From Vavraia culicis subsp. floridensis (lineage: Eukaryota > Microsporidia > Pleistophoridae), in NCBI RefSeq assembly GCF_000192795.1, contig NW_007360624.1, positions 1-64,000 on the forward strand: a DNA stretch of 64,000 nt, written 5' to 3'. The translations under genes and the position numbers were made by a program. The notes below the pieces were generated by a model. That model was given only the letters and a program-made list of their open reading frames with translations, searched no databases and was not told where the DNA came from. Shown here one piece after another: positions 12,034-22,420 of this stretch; position 1 is the first letter of the stretch; every line of letters starts with the position of its first letter.

Positions 12034-13045
12034 CCGTACAACGTTCTTATATACTTTTATTTTATTCTTTAAAACATTGACAGTTACCAAAAAAATATAC
12101 TTTTAACCTTTTTTTGGATAAAGGACCACCACAGTGTCACAATCAGATTAACAAAGAAAATACGTTTTGATGCAATAATTCTTCCAATTACATATAATAA
12201 CTGCATTTCAATTCAGCAGCTCTGTTAGTGTAAAATGGTTTGTACTGCTTGTTCCTATCATCGGTTATGTATTCGGCCATAGCTTATCTCGTAAAATTTT
12301 ATATTTTCTAATTAGTTATGATGTGATATCAATACAGACACAAAGTTACGCTTAAATGCTTTTAGTAAGTATAAAGGAACCGTAATGACAGCTATACCGG
12401 ATGTGTTATGACAGTGTTACCATGTAAAAAGCTAGATTTAAGAACTGTACGCCTCGTTGTATACAATTAGTACATTGAAAAGGGGAAACGTTTTGATATG
12501 TTTGACGGAAAAATTTTTTAAGAAACTTGGCATACACGAAGACAACAATCTGACTATCTGACATGATATTTTGATTTAGTGTTTGAAAATCGTTATAAAT
12601 CACACAATTCAGAACACTGAATTGATAAGCATGATCAGACAGATGCTGGAAATTAACACAAATTTTGAAATGACATTTGTTCAATGTCTATCGGGAAAAA
12701 GCACGTAGTAACATGTAATTGCCCTTGTCGCACCGAGTTTTATAGAAAAGCATGTAAAATGGAAATCGATTGCCCTCCATGTTCTATAAAAAAGATAAGC
12801 ATTCAAGTGATGATCAAAAAATAATCTTGATAGTTCAGAAGGATTAGGGCAATCATCGAACAGGCCATAAATTGGCAACCATGGACACAGTAATTTGCAA
12901 CAACCCTGCAGCACCACCATGTTATCCATTCTAACGATGAGGTATTGCAAAATACTCAACGTATTTTTAATCGCCACTTATAGATCCAGGTGGTGAACAT
13001 GACTGGCTTGGACACAAGATCCTTTCGCTATACTTAGCCCCTCCC
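12034..13045. other. spacer between divergent genes
   Basis: This is the shared upstream region of the split membrane protein and the CHL1-type helicase. Two adjoining minus-strand open frames (12977-12681 and 12684-12406) have no ATG in a suitable place, no CCC motif and no recognisable content. Only the last ten bases, with CCCC and CCC at 13038-13045, look regulatory. Confidence 0.5.
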
Positions 13046-15283
13046 ATGCATTCTCTGAACGTGACTCTATACGATTCGCAGAAAGATTTCATAGAAAAGG
13101 CTCAAAGAACGATCGAAAACAACCAAGTAGCAATATTCTCTTCGCCTACGGGTACCGGAAAAACACTAAGTCTTCTTCTATCGATAGTGCCGTATATCGA
13201 GAAACATGTCATCAGCGATTTTTCTGGTGTGAGTAGTGCTAACAGGGCGTTGATAAATGAACTAAATTTCAACGACACACCGATCTATTACTGTTCACGG
13301 ACACATTCACAGCTGAACCAGGCAATCAACGAACTTAAAAAGCTGAAAATCGCCTGTAACGCGGTTGTTCTCGGCTCGAGAATGCTTTACTGTAAGCACA
13401 CGAGTGTGAATTCCTTAGATAACTTGGAAATGATGAATGAACGATGCAAGGAACTTCGAGAAAAGGATAAATGCGAATACTTTCTGAATTTGAACGGTGA
13501 TCTTGATACCATACGATCTGAACTTGATGGTTACATCCTGTCCAATGGTGCTACACAAACCACATCGAACAAAGAAAGTTATCTCAAAACTGGAACTCTT
13601 AGCAAAGCGATGCTTAAATTAGAGAATAAAGCTGGTTTTTCGTCAAAAAAACTTGGAAACGAAATAAACGCTTCTGGTCTCTTCAGCAAACAGACTGTTC
13701 CCGTAAATGGGCTTGGATCCGAGACTAATGGTCGGTACAGCGCATTCACAAATAACAACAAGGACAGCACAAGTATGTACAAAGCAGCCACGCATTCTGG
13801 TGCTATTTCATTTGTGAATGAAGGAATATACGATATTGAAGATTTAAAAAGCAGTAGTTGTAATTTTTGTCCATACTACAAGTCGAAAGAGCTGTCCAAG
13901 TCAGCCTCTATCAAATTCCTCCCGTACCAAATGCTGTTCAGTAAAGATGCACGGGATAGCTTCAAATTGCAAATCAAAGACTCGATTATCATCATTGATG
14001 AGGCTCATAACATTTATGAAAGCGTAATACAAATGAATAGTGTGTCAGTAAGCTATCACCTCATAAAAAAGTACATAAAAGCGTTCTCGAAGTATAGAGC
14101 GAGATTTTCACAAAAGTGTGATGCAACACAAGTTCCTTCGCTTGATAATTGCCGTGCCAATGGATTCACTCAGGGTAAGGTGATTGCTGATGCATTTCTA
14201 GATATCCTAGGACACCTGGACAATTTCTGTGAATGTAATAAAAACCAGGCGCTCACAGAAGAAAAGTGCCTGAGAGTAAACGATTTTTTGGTCAAAAGTC
14301 ATCTTCAAAACTACAACATGTTCAGACTCAAGGAGTATATGAGAAGTACAAGCTTGACACAAAAACTCGAAGGATATGAAAAAGATCTACACTTTGGACT
14401 TTATACAATTGTTAACTTTCTAGTGTTGTTGACGAACAGCGACAGTAATGGATTGATTCTGTACGATATGAGCAAAATTCGGTTCACGCCCTTAGATCCC
14501 AAACTTTATTTTGAGGATGTTCTAGAATGCAAATCGCTCATACTGGCAGGCGGAACTATGGAACCATTAAATAATTTGCTTTGCATTTTGAAGAATGCGA
14601 GTGTGTTTTCATATGGGAGCATTTGCAAGAACTTTGCGGCGTATCTTTTGGCAGACGGGCCGTCGGGAAAAAAACTGCGGCTGACCTATGAGCACAGGGA
14701 AAACAGCCAAACGTTAAATGAACTGTTCAACACAATCAATAATCTCATCAATAACGCTCGTAGTGCGCTACAAAAACGGAGTACTTATGGTGGAATTATT
14801 TGTTTCCTTCCATCCAAAAATTTTTTGAAAATAGTGAGAGAAAGGTTCGATTCCAAGTGCAACAGTGACGTTTCGTATGTATTTGAGGACCTGAAACAGT
14901 TTACTAAGGAATGCAGCACCAAAACTACAGTGCTATTTGCAGTTATGGGAGGGCGATTAAGTGAAGGCATCAACTTCAGCGACCATTTTTGTAGATTATT
15001 GATCATTGTTGGCATTCCTTTTCCATCGATGAATGTTGAAATCAAGGAAAGGATAAAATTTCATGGAAGAGATTATACAACCATCATAGCACTTAAGACG
15101 GTAAATCAAGCACTCGGAAGAGCGCTGAGACACAAACATGATCATTCCGGTATCGTGTTGATCGATGAAAGATACGACAAACTGCAATATTTGCTCTCTC
15201 CGTGGATAAGGGAAAAGATTAGAAAAGTAAAGTTTGGTGAGCTGTTTAAGGAGCTCCATTTTTTTCTTAGAACGTGCCAATAG
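13046..15283 (+). CDS. CHL1: CHL1/DDX11-type Fe-S DNA helicase
   Basis: This superfamily 2 helicase (XPD/Rad3 group) is 745 residues long. Walker A is SSPTGTGKT at 32-40 and Walker B is DEAH at 318-321. Four cysteines fit the iron-sulphur cluster: C116, C134, C272 and C275, the last two in CNFCPYY. The stretch LPYQMLFSKDARDSF before Walker B, and GGRLSEGINFSDHFCRLL plus GIPFPSMN near 640-670, follow DDX11/CHL1 rather than XPD or RTEL1. Motif VI is QALGRALRHKHDHSG. In other eukaryotes CHL1 unwinds DNA in the nucleus and supports sister-chromatid cohesion and repair. It is shorter than human DDX11 (about 900), mainly through loop loss; residues 165-255 are a low-complexity insert. The start follows CCCC/CCC directly. 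It converges with the Stu2-like gene. Confidence 0.88.
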   Translation: MHSLNVTLYDSQKDFIEKAQRTIENNQVAIFSSPTGTGKTLSLLLSIVPYIEKHVISDFSGVSSANRALINELNFNDTPIYYCSRTHSQLNQAINELKKLKIACNAVVLGSRMLYCKHTSVNSLDNLEMMNERCKELREKDKCEYFLNLNGDLDTIRSELDGYILSNGATQTTSNKESYLKTGTLSKAMLKLENKAGFSSKKLGNEINASGLFSKQTVPVNGLGSETNGRYSAFTNNNKDSTSMYKAATHSGAISFVNEGIYDIEDLKSSSCNFCPYYKSKELSKSASIKFLPYQMLFSKDARDSFKLQIKDSIIIIDEAHNIYESVIQMNSVSVSYHLIKKYIKAFSKYRARFSQKCDATQVPSLDNCRANGFTQGKVIADAFLDILGHLDNFCECNKNQALTEEKCLRVNDFLVKSHLQNYNMFRLKEYMRSTSLTQKLEGYEKDLHFGLYTIVNFLVLLTNSDSNGLILYDMSKIRFTPLDPKLYFEDVLECKSLILAGGTMEPLNNLLCILKNASVFSYGSICKNFAAYLLADGPSGKKLRLTYEHRENSQTLNELFNTINNLINNARSALQKRSTYGGIICFLPSKNFLKIVRERFDSKCNSDVSYVFEDLKQFTKECSTKTTVLFAVMGGRLSEGINFSDHFCRLLIIVGIPFPSMNVEIKERIKFHGRDYTTIIALKTVNQALGRALRHKHDHSGIVLIDERYDKLQYLLSPWIREKIRKVKFGELFKELHFFLRTCQ

Positions 15284-15597
15284 CTATGAAATTATCACGC
15301 AACCTACGATGAGATGATACACATAGTGCCAAATATGATACTTGGTACCACACCCCCCAGACAGCTGTACCTTGTTCAGTGCTCCACTTACAGGCTCAAA
15401 TCGAACATAGACAATAATAAATTTTATTTATTGCCATAATATCACCGCTTCTCCTCTGTTTGTACCCTAACAACACTTTTTACAGCCGTTAAATACCATC
15501 CAGCAAGAATTTTAGTCAGCGGCACAACCAAGTTTATTAGCTGATTTATTGCAACACGCTATATTCCATGATCCGTCCGTTTTTACAATCGTTACTG
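15284..15597. other. spacer between convergent genes
   Basis: About 310 bases between two 3' ends. It contains AATAAA-like sequence near 15416-15421 that could serve polyadenylation of the helicase mRNA. Nothing else is seen. Confidence 0.4.
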
Positions 15598-18500
15598 CTA
15601 TGTATGCTCTAACATACCACATAAAATTTTTCTTAAAACTCCGGAGGTGGGCAGTTCTAAAACCTTTTCTCCCACTTCTCTAACAAGTTCACATACATGC
15701 AACTGCACAATTTTGAACGACATCTCGTCCAAGACGGGATTCGTGCTAAAAAAGCACTCATACACATTTATTATCTCTACATACTCTGATGCATATTTTC
15801 GCTTGGAGTTGCGCCATATAAGCTTGAGTATTATTTCTTTGTTAACATTAAGTATATTTAGGTACACTTTGATGAGCAATGGTACAGGCGCATTCAAACA
15901 AAGGTTAATGAGAATGTCACCACCTTTGTCTTGGATGTCCTTAATTATCTCTGAGTGCAACATCTTCAATGTCATGTAATCCAGCTCTGATAGGAAACTT
16001 TTGTCCGACGATAGAAGCATCAAAATGTCAATCGCAATTTTCTCGTCCAAATTGCTGACCAGTCCCGTTACCAGCGAATTAGCAACATAGAAAAGAGAGG
16101 CTATATCATTTTTTGCTCGTTCATATATAGTTTGGAGAACACTTTTGTCTTTTTTGTTCAAGTCACTGATCAAACAGTCATTTTGTGTGGTGGTTGAAAG
16201 CCTTTTCTCAAAGCTCTTTCTGAAAAGTTCATACTTCTGGAACGAACGAGGAGAGCTTTCCAACGAGCGTTTTCTAGTTGACAGCGCGGGGGACCCCACG
16301 CCGTCTTTTCGGATCGGTGAATCGTTGAGCGAACCATCAATATTCAATGAGTCATTGAAAGATTTATCCGTAATTGTGTAATAGCTGTTCCCTTCCTTTT
16401 TGTCAAATTTCTCCGAGCTAAGCTTTCTACTACGAATAACCTCATTATGAAGCGAAAATGTTGGCACCCCCTGTATGTGCGTGTCGTTCTTAATACTCAA
16501 TCTCCCTATTTTTATGTTCCCATCTGCCATGATTCTATTCTTCTTTGTCAGAGGCGACATGTTATACTCCCTCATTCTAAAAGATCGCCCAATGTGGTTC
16601 TTAAAATTACTCATCTCATTTTTCAGCATCATTATTTTAGTCTTTGGGTATATTCTTTCCATCGTTCGCAACAATTTTTCATCCTTGATCATTTGCACCA
16701 ATTTCTCAGCCTCATATGAGCTTAAAACATAGTTACATGCAGTGAAGTATGAAATAAGCTCTCTTAAACAGCAATCAGTACTCTCCTTTCTTCCACACAA
16801 GCACTCCTTTTCTTCAAAAATATGTTTTATGATAAAATCACTTGCTTCGATCCTCCTCGCCTCAAATAATGTTTTTATATCTTCTGTAAAATAATTTTCA
16901 AAATCTTTTCCATCCTTTTTCCTTTGCGAATATTGTACGAACGGTTGAAAATTCTGTATATGAAATTCTCCCTCCTCATGATTGCCTGATAAACTCCCTG
17001 GATCATTAGATACATCTTTTTGCTCAACTTTTACTTCAGGTGCACCCGTTGCCACTGAATTTATAGACTTATCGTTTTCTACGACAGCGTACTCGATCTT
17101 TTGCTCATCCAAATGCTCATTGACAACATCCTTCTTTTCTGTTTCTCTGATTTTCGCTTCTCTAAAACGCTGTTTTTGTCTATTTTCTCGAATTATATGA
17201 TTATTTCGACCGATCGCGTCTCTCAATTCGGCCAATAACTGCTTTTCTTTTCCCATATATCTGCTACTGTCAAAGAGCTCTAAATCTACGGAGCAGTTCT
17301 TGATTATTCCCCTCAAAATTTTGACTGCACACTCAAAAAGCTTTCCCTTTTTGTGCTTCCTGATGAACGCCAAGAAATACAATATTGTCTTTTTCTCATC
17401 ACATGTCTGTAGGATAGTTAGGAGTTGTTCGAAGATTCGGTCGTCGGTAAACGTTCTAACGAATGTTTCACAAAGCAAAAATACATCAATGCCCGATTGT
17501 TCGCTCAATATACGAAGAAATTGCAAATTTATGACTTTGTTGTGCTCTTTAACTGAATACACGTATGAAAGTAAATCTTGCTCGTGAACCAAACGCTCTT
17601 CATCTTTCATCATCATTTCCAGTTTGTTCTTATAGTCCTTCTCACTAGTGAACGCATATCTTTTTGTAAAACGCAGTATCACATTTTGCTGCTCTTGTGT
17701 AGTCGGCAGTTTGTAATTCTTGTTTTGTTCACAGTCGATCCTTGTAATATCTTCTACCATATCCTCTTGCAAACCCGTTTTGGCAGAAACTGTTATCGGC
17801 TTGACAGGGGAGTTGGGTGCAGTTTTCGCAATGCCAGAACCATGCGCAATGATTGTTAACGGTTCCACCGACGTCTTATCGATTGCTGCATTCAAATTTG
17901 TTGTGTTGGTATTTTGTTCGTTGCCGGTTTTGACCTTTCCCTCACAAAAATCGGCATACTCGCACACAGCATCTCTCAGATCCTTCCTGGCACTGCCACT
18001 GAACTGATTGACCACTGTCTTAAATTCTTTGTTTTTCTGGTAGAGCAGAATCTCAATCATCATTTTGAGGACTTCGGGATTCTTCTGTGTACTAAAATCC
18101 TCCTTAGAAACTTCAATTACATTCGCTTCCTTAATTCTTTCTTGTAACTTCTTGTCAGCAAGTTTTTGCAGCAACACTTCCTTCTCAAATGCCAGATGCT
18201 GGTCTTTTACTAGATTTAAAGCCAGCAAAAATACCATGTTATTGGGATCCCTTAGCCGTCTAGTAATCTCTTTGGTAAGTGTATATAGATCATATGTGCT
18301 ATTTTGAAGTTGTTGCAGAGCGTCTAACCGAATTTTCCAGCTCTTATCTTCAAGGTTTTCCATAAATGCTCTAAGTTTATCATCGGGAATTTTGTCTCTT
18401 GGTATTTCAGATTCTATTACGCGTTCCTCTTCTTTCTTTATATTCCGGTTTAACGCCTTATCAACTTCACACCCAAACGAGCTGTCTGTACTTGTCACGA

Positions 18501-19110
18501 CACGGTGTGTTTTCTGCGTGTTTGACTCGCTAATGTTGTTTATAACTTCTCTTTTTTCGCTCGCACTTGTTCCTTCCATTATCTCTTTCTTAATGATAGG
18601 TTTTAAGTCGGACAAGTCCACGGTCTTGTCCCGACCATAGAAAATCTGCATCATTGCAACGCTGCATTTTCTAATACTGGCATCAGCGTTTGAAAGTGTT
18701 TTTTTGATAGTTTCTATTTGTTCAGGTGTGGGAAGCCCCTGAACATTGTAATATTCTATCAAATATAACAACAAACACTGAACAAACCTGGGATTTTTGT
18801 CCTCAAGCAAACCAAAGAGCAGTTGAATGTCTAATTGCTTCTTTTTGCAGTTGAGGTAATCCACAACTTTCGGTTTTAGCTTCGGGGTTTTGAAATTTTG
18901 GATAACAAAAACCGCAATGTCAGCCGTGTAGGGCAATACCTTGAAAGAGGGAATGAGTTGTTCGAGAACGACAACATTCTTTTCTTTCAATAACGTAGGT
19001 ATGAGATTGGAATAACTCGACTTATCTGCAATCCAGCTCTTTTCTAAGTTGGATATTGCATGTGCCCGTTCTTTACACGATTTAGAGAGAATTTCGTCTT
19101 CCAAAGACAT
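15598..19110 (-). CDS. XMAP215/Stu2-like TOG-domain microtubule protein
   Basis: The 1170-residue protein is built of HEAT-like helical repeats that read as TOG domains. The first (residues 1-165) has LLEDKNPRFVQCLLLYLIEYY, and another (about 245-400) has NLEDKSWKIRLDALQQLQ, the tryptophan-bearing first loop typical of a TOG domain. A third repeat region lies around 480-620. A charged coiled-coil-like part (RFREAKIRETEKK) follows near 660-700, then a serine-rich basic linker with many SPR/SPL-type sites. Another helical part fills the last 170 residues. Family members bind tubulin through TOG domains and add it to growing plus ends, acting at the spindle pole and kinetochores. The start follows AAACCCCTAGG, with CCCC at 19117-19120. 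Assignment to XMAP215 rather than CLASP is inferred from the first repeats. Stu2 itself is about 890 residues. Confidence 0.65.
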   Translation of the reverse strand: MSLEDEILSKSCKERAHAISNLEKSWIADKSSYSNLIPTLLKEKNVVVLEQLIPSFKVLPYTADIAVFVIQNFKTPKLKPKVVDYLNCKKKQLDIQLLFGLLEDKNPRFVQCLLLYLIEYYNVQGLPTPEQIETIKKTLSNADASIRKCSVAMMQIFYGRDKTVDLSDLKPIIKKEIMEGTSASEKREVINNISESNTQKTHRVVTSTDSSFGCEVDKALNRNIKKEEERVIESEIPRDKIPDDKLRAFMENLEDKSWKIRLDALQQLQNSTYDLYTLTKEITRRLRDPNNMVFLLALNLVKDQHLAFEKEVLLQKLADKKLQERIKEANVIEVSKEDFSTQKNPEVLKMMIEILLYQKNKEFKTVVNQFSGSARKDLRDAVCEYADFCEGKVKTGNEQNTNTTNLNAAIDKTSVEPLTIIAHGSGIAKTAPNSPVKPITVSAKTGLQEDMVEDITRIDCEQNKNYKLPTTQEQQNVILRFTKRYAFTSEKDYKNKLEMMMKDEERLVHEQDLLSYVYSVKEHNKVINLQFLRILSEQSGIDVFLLCETFVRTFTDDRIFEQLLTILQTCDEKKTILYFLAFIRKHKKGKLFECAVKILRGIIKNCSVDLELFDSSRYMGKEKQLLAELRDAIGRNNHIIRENRQKQRFREAKIRETEKKDVVNEHLDEQKIEYAVVENDKSINSVATGAPEVKVEQKDVSNDPGSLSGNHEEGEFHIQNFQPFVQYSQRKKDGKDFENYFTEDIKTLFEARRIEASDFIIKHIFEEKECLCGRKESTDCCLRELISYFTACNYVLSSYEAEKLVQMIKDEKLLRTMERIYPKTKIMMLKNEMSNFKNHIGRSFRMREYNMSPLTKKNRIMADGNIKIGRLSIKNDTHIQGVPTFSLHNEVIRSRKLSSEKFDKKEGNSYYTITDKSFNDSLNIDGSLNDSPIRKDGVGSPALSTRKRSLESSPRSFQKYELFRKSFEKRLSTTTQNDCLISDLNKKDKSVLQTIYERAKNDIASLFYVANSLVTGLVSNLDEKIAIDILMLLSSDKSFLSELDYMTLKMLHSEIIKDIQDKGGDILINLCLNAPVPLLIKVYLNILNVNKEIILKLIWRNSKRKYASEYVEIINVYECFFSTNPVLDEMSFKIVQLHVCELVREVGEKVLELPTSGVLRKILCGMLEHT

Positions 19111-19556
19111 TTCCTAGGGGTTTACGAAAAACTTCATTTGAACAAAGCAGCATATGCTAGGTTTGAAAATTAATGGCAAATTAAGAGCAATAGAAACAGA
19201 ATGTAGCATCAAATAGTATGTAAATGGTAAATCAAACATATTTTAAAGCATTTTCTTCACATAATTCAGGTACCAATATTTGAACGAACACCATCAAAAA
19301 CTTTTAATTTACGAGCAAAATTACAATTATGTGACTGTATTGTCTCTATTTAGTAGTGCGAAAAATATCTGCTATTTAAATTGGTGTTAACAGGACGGAG
19401 TCATCAATTCCATGGTGAAGATGATCACCTTATGTGATAATTAGTACAGTTTAATAGTTAATTCTAATCAAATGATGGTACGAAATGTCCAAAATGTTTC
19501 ATTGAACAGAATGGCTGTGGTCCAAAAACGAACCAGAGCGGTAATTTTTGCGGTTA
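19111..19556. other. spacer with Stu2-like promoter
   Basis: The first ten bases hold the CCCC start signal of the Stu2-like gene. The rest is AT-rich and ends at the stop codon of the kinase gene. No other feature was found. Confidence 0.4.
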
Positions 19557-20432
19557 TCATGTATTGAGGTATTCATTTCTGAGCAACTTTTCTGCTGTTA
19601 TCCTTCCTTCAGCCTCATAAACAAAAAATTGCTCCAAAAATTGAATTTGCTGCTCATCGAGACACTTTTTCCTCAATATATTGCTAAATTCGTAATTATG
19701 ATGGTCCATTCGTTTTAAATAGAGTAAATTAGGCGCAATTAATGTGGACGGAAATCCGAATGTTGAGAATATCTTATCCAGCATTTGAATCTCTGTATTC
19801 TCGCTAAACAATAGCGTGTCGCAAATAAGTTCATATGCTATGCATCCCAAGCTCCAAATATCAATTTCTGCACCATAGCTCTTCTTGTCGAGCAATAATT
19901 CTGGCGCTCGATACCATAGCGTGGTTGCAGTGCTGATCATCTGCTTAGAGATATATCTCGAAACACCAAAATCCGCAATTTTTACTGCATTGTCAATGTA
20001 AAGAATATTGGAAACCTTTAGATCACCGTGTAATATTTTCTTGGAGTGCATGTACGAAAGCGCACTGGATATTTGCAACAACCAGTTCTTATGTTCCATT
20101 TTCGTTTGATTTTTCCTGTCTCTCACCATGCTTGCCAGATCGTATGGCGCGTACTCTAGGACAAGATAAATTTGTGAGTCTTTACCGATCGCTACATCAT
20201 GCAGTTTGACAATATTCGGGTGTTTTAGCTCCTTGAGCATGTTGATCTCATTTTCCAGGCTTTTCCTCGTTTCATCTGAACTGGTAGATATCTGCTTGTA
20301 TGGTTTCTTTATTGCATATAGCCTGCATTTCCTTACCGCTAGGTAAACAGTAGCGAATGAGCCGGAATTTATCTTCTTCTTGACCACATATTGCGATATT
20401 TCTGATGTTTGCAATGTTTTAAAGAATGACAT
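19557..20432 (-). CDS. CDK-like (CMGC) protein kinase with altered loops
   Basis: A minimal 291-residue kinase domain. The ATP-binding loop is INSGSFATVY (21-30), keeping only the middle glycine of the usual GxGxxG. K42 in YAIKKP is the ATP-binding lysine. The catalytic loop is HGDLKVSN (135-142): the aspartate D137, K139 and N142 are present, but the arginine of HRD is glycine. DFG is at 154-156, and TLWYRAPELLL with EIDIWSLGCI are typical of CMGC kinases. It should therefore phosphorylate Ser/Thr in proteins, while loss of the HRD arginine suggests activity that does not need activation-loop phosphorylation. No PSTAIRE helix is seen, so its cyclin dependence is unknown. The start follows TTCTACCC (CCC at 20434-20436). 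It lies 55 bases downstream of a small membrane-protein frame. Confidence 0.85.
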   Translation of the reverse strand: MSFFKTLQTSEISQYVVKKKINSGSFATVYLAVRKCRLYAIKKPYKQISTSSDETRKSLENEINMLKELKHPNIVKLHDVAIGKDSQIYLVLEYAPYDLASMVRDRKNQTKMEHKNWLLQISSALSYMHSKKILHGDLKVSNILYIDNAVKIADFGVSRYISKQMISTATTLWYRAPELLLDKKSYGAEIDIWSLGCIAYELICDTLLFSENTEIQMLDKIFSTFGFPSTLIAPNLLYLKRMDHHNYEFSNILRKKCLDEQQIQFLEQFFVYEAEGRITAEKLLRNEYLNT

Positions 20433-20486
20433 AGGGTAGAACGACTTTCTCTCGGATATGTCTGGGCTAGAAAATATCTCAAACGC

Positions 20487-20765
20487 TTATAAATGGCGGG
20501 TATACAGTATGCTATGGATGAAGAACGCACGAAAATAAAACATTGAGAACATAATACTCGAGCAAAAGGTTAAATACATTGGTAACATCTCATGATGTTC
20601 CAAATGGCTTGTTAGGTATTTGTACGATCTAAGCAAGCCACATATCGTTTGAAAACTGGCGTTATTGTGGTCAAATGAGGTAGTGTTACTCAAATATATG
20701 ATGAGATCGAAGATTACGCTCAGCGTGCTGTTCGAAACAATCTTCCAGAAAGCAACTACTGACAT
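20487..20765 (-). CDS. possible small membrane protein
   Basis: A 92-residue frame starting MSVVAFWKIV. It has two hydrophobic stretches (about 11-26 and 65-90) separated by a polar part with a possible glycosylation site (NTT). I do not recognise it. It exactly fills the 460-base gap between two real genes on the same strand, and an AAATTT-type sequence lies upstream near 20795-20805. That spacing suggests a real gene in this dense stretch. No CCC motif is present, so confidence is limited. Confidence 0.4.
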   Translation of the reverse strand: MSVVAFWKIVSNSTLSVIFDLIIYLSNTTSFDHNNASFQTICGLLRSYKYLTSHLEHHEMLPMYLTFCSSIMFSMFYFRAFFIHSILYTRHL

Positions 20766-20895
20766 ATATAGCAATTTAAATAACCTTCAACAAAAATTTT
20801 ATTAAAATACTGCTTTCGAGCTGGTGCTGACACAAATTAATTCTTGCACCCAATCACAGAAATAGGACTTTTCATAGCATATTACACGTTCATTC

Positions 20896-21639
20896 CTATT
20901 GCAGCCAGCTGTGATGCACATTTTTACCGTTCAAAACATCTATATTGTCGTAAGCCATCTCATTAGAAAACCCCTCAGCACCAAATATCCTGGATACACC
21001 CTCAAAATCAACAATAAAAAGTTCACAACATTTGTCCTTAACGATCTGGTCCAAGTTCCTGTGATTAAATTTGGCAATTTCGCTCCGTTCCATTCCCTCA
21101 AAAAAAGACGAACTATATACTGAGTTCACGTTCGATGCTTCATCGTTGCAAAAATATATGTCTCCATCTTCAAATGATGAATCTTCATACTCCAGCAGGG
21201 CATCGTCGTACATCTTGTCGTCATCATCCAGGTGATTCCATAGCTTTTCTTTTATCTCACACTCACTATTTTTTATCTCAATATTTAGATAGTACTGCAG
21301 GTCGCTGATAACCTTTCTTAATAGCCTACCCATTGTGGTGTAAATAGTTTCTGACTTTGAATAATGGTATGTGAATCTGTTTTTTGTGATTTTTATAACA
21401 CTGTCGCTATTCAAAAACACAAAATTGTCCAGGTCATTATCATTTCTTATCTCGTATCGTATATCGATGCCTCTATTGCTTTCTGAATTGAGTTTTTCTT
21501 TAATCATGAACTCATTAGCACTGCAACCCACACATGATAGGAATGAGAACGGCGTATCCTCCATTAGATTATCAATTATGTGATTGTCGTTTATCCCTGT
21601 GTGGCATTTCCAGCATATTTTTCTGTCGAAGTCGTGCAT
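20896..21639 (-). CDS. hypothetical protein with N-terminal zinc-binding cysteines
   Basis: This 247-residue protein is not recognised. The N-terminus carries two CxxC pairs, C9/C12 (CWKC) and C36/C39 (CVGC), spaced as in a zinc ribbon or treble clef. The middle is a mixed alpha/beta region, and residues about 120-160 are very acidic (HLDDDDKMYDDALLEYEDSS). No DnaJ HPD or other catalytic motif follows, so a Jac1-like role was considered and set aside. It starts at the ATG at 21639, with CAGGGAAGTG just before it, a GGG-type variant of the start signal seen in three other genes here. The codon before it, GTG, is not used. It is the first of three tandem minus-strand genes. Confidence 0.7.
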   Translation of the reverse strand: MHDFDRKICWKCHTGINDNHIIDNLMEDTPFSFLSCVGCSANEFMIKEKLNSESNRGIDIRYEIRNDNDLDNFVFLNSDSVIKITKNRFTYHYSKSETIYTTMGRLLRKVISDLQYYLNIEIKNSECEIKEKLWNHLDDDDKMYDDALLEYEDSSFEDGDIYFCNDEASNVNSVYSSSFFEGMERSEIAKFNHRNLDQIVKDKCCELFIVDFEGVSRIFGAEGFSNEMAYDNIDVLNGKNVHHSWLQ

Positions 21640-22420
21640 CACTTCCCTGCTGTTCCTCGTAAATGTTAAACTTAATTACATCAATTGAAATATTAAAGGA
21701 GAATGTCTTCATAAGGGTCAACATGCTGTAATTAGTAATTTGTTATGTGCCCAATGGGATATCATCGGTGAGCGAATCGCTGAAGATTCATCCACTTGGT
21801 GGTTGAATGAATAATCACCATTGTTAAATTCAACAATAGCTTTTTTACCAAATACAGAGTACTACAACAGCAAAATGCCCGAAACTTCTCGTATCTGATC
21901 CTGTAACGCAACTGTGATTGACAAATTTAATTAAAATGGTCCTTTTAATTATCAAATTTTTGTTTAAGAGGCATAATTTTTTGAAGTTGACGTGAAGGAA
22001 CACCATGAAGCGAGTTAGTTCCGGAGAACCAAGGATGCATGTTTGGTGATCCTAAAAAATATTTCGCTGCGCAATAAATAAATGCGTTAAACACTTGCCA
22101 AATGAGAAATGGAGGGTAATATTTACAAAATAATTATTGTTTTATAATACGTATCCTAAAATATAGTAATCCTGATCGGTAATAATAAACCGGTGCTACT
22201 CTCTATATTGTAAATGTGAATTTGAAACGGATAAATAACTACGTGTCATGTGACCCCTTTTACTTACAGCGTTGTAATTCTCGTCTCAGAACATGAAATG
22301 ACACTTGTCGCTTTTTTTGTCGACTTATGAAATCTAAAATCACAAACCATCTGTGGTTTAAAGAAACCATTGGTGTTATAAAAGGAGGCACCTTCATCCA
22401 CAAAAAAATCGGCTCCCCTG
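21640..22420. other. spacer between divergent genes
   Basis: About 780 AT-rich bases shared by the divergent zinc-binding protein and dephospho-CoA kinase genes. Start signals are visible at its two ends only: GGG near 21645-21650 on the minus strand and CCCC at 22415-22418 on the plus strand. Confidence 0.4.

Noticed and set aside
12406..12977. Two adjoining minus-strand frames of 92 and 98 codons
   Set aside because: No suitable ATG or CCC/GGG signal, and no recognisable motif; one would need a frameshift to join them.
20896..21639. Jac1/HscB-like co-chaperone
   Set aside because: The two CxxC pairs fit, but no J-domain HPD motif or four-helix signature follows.
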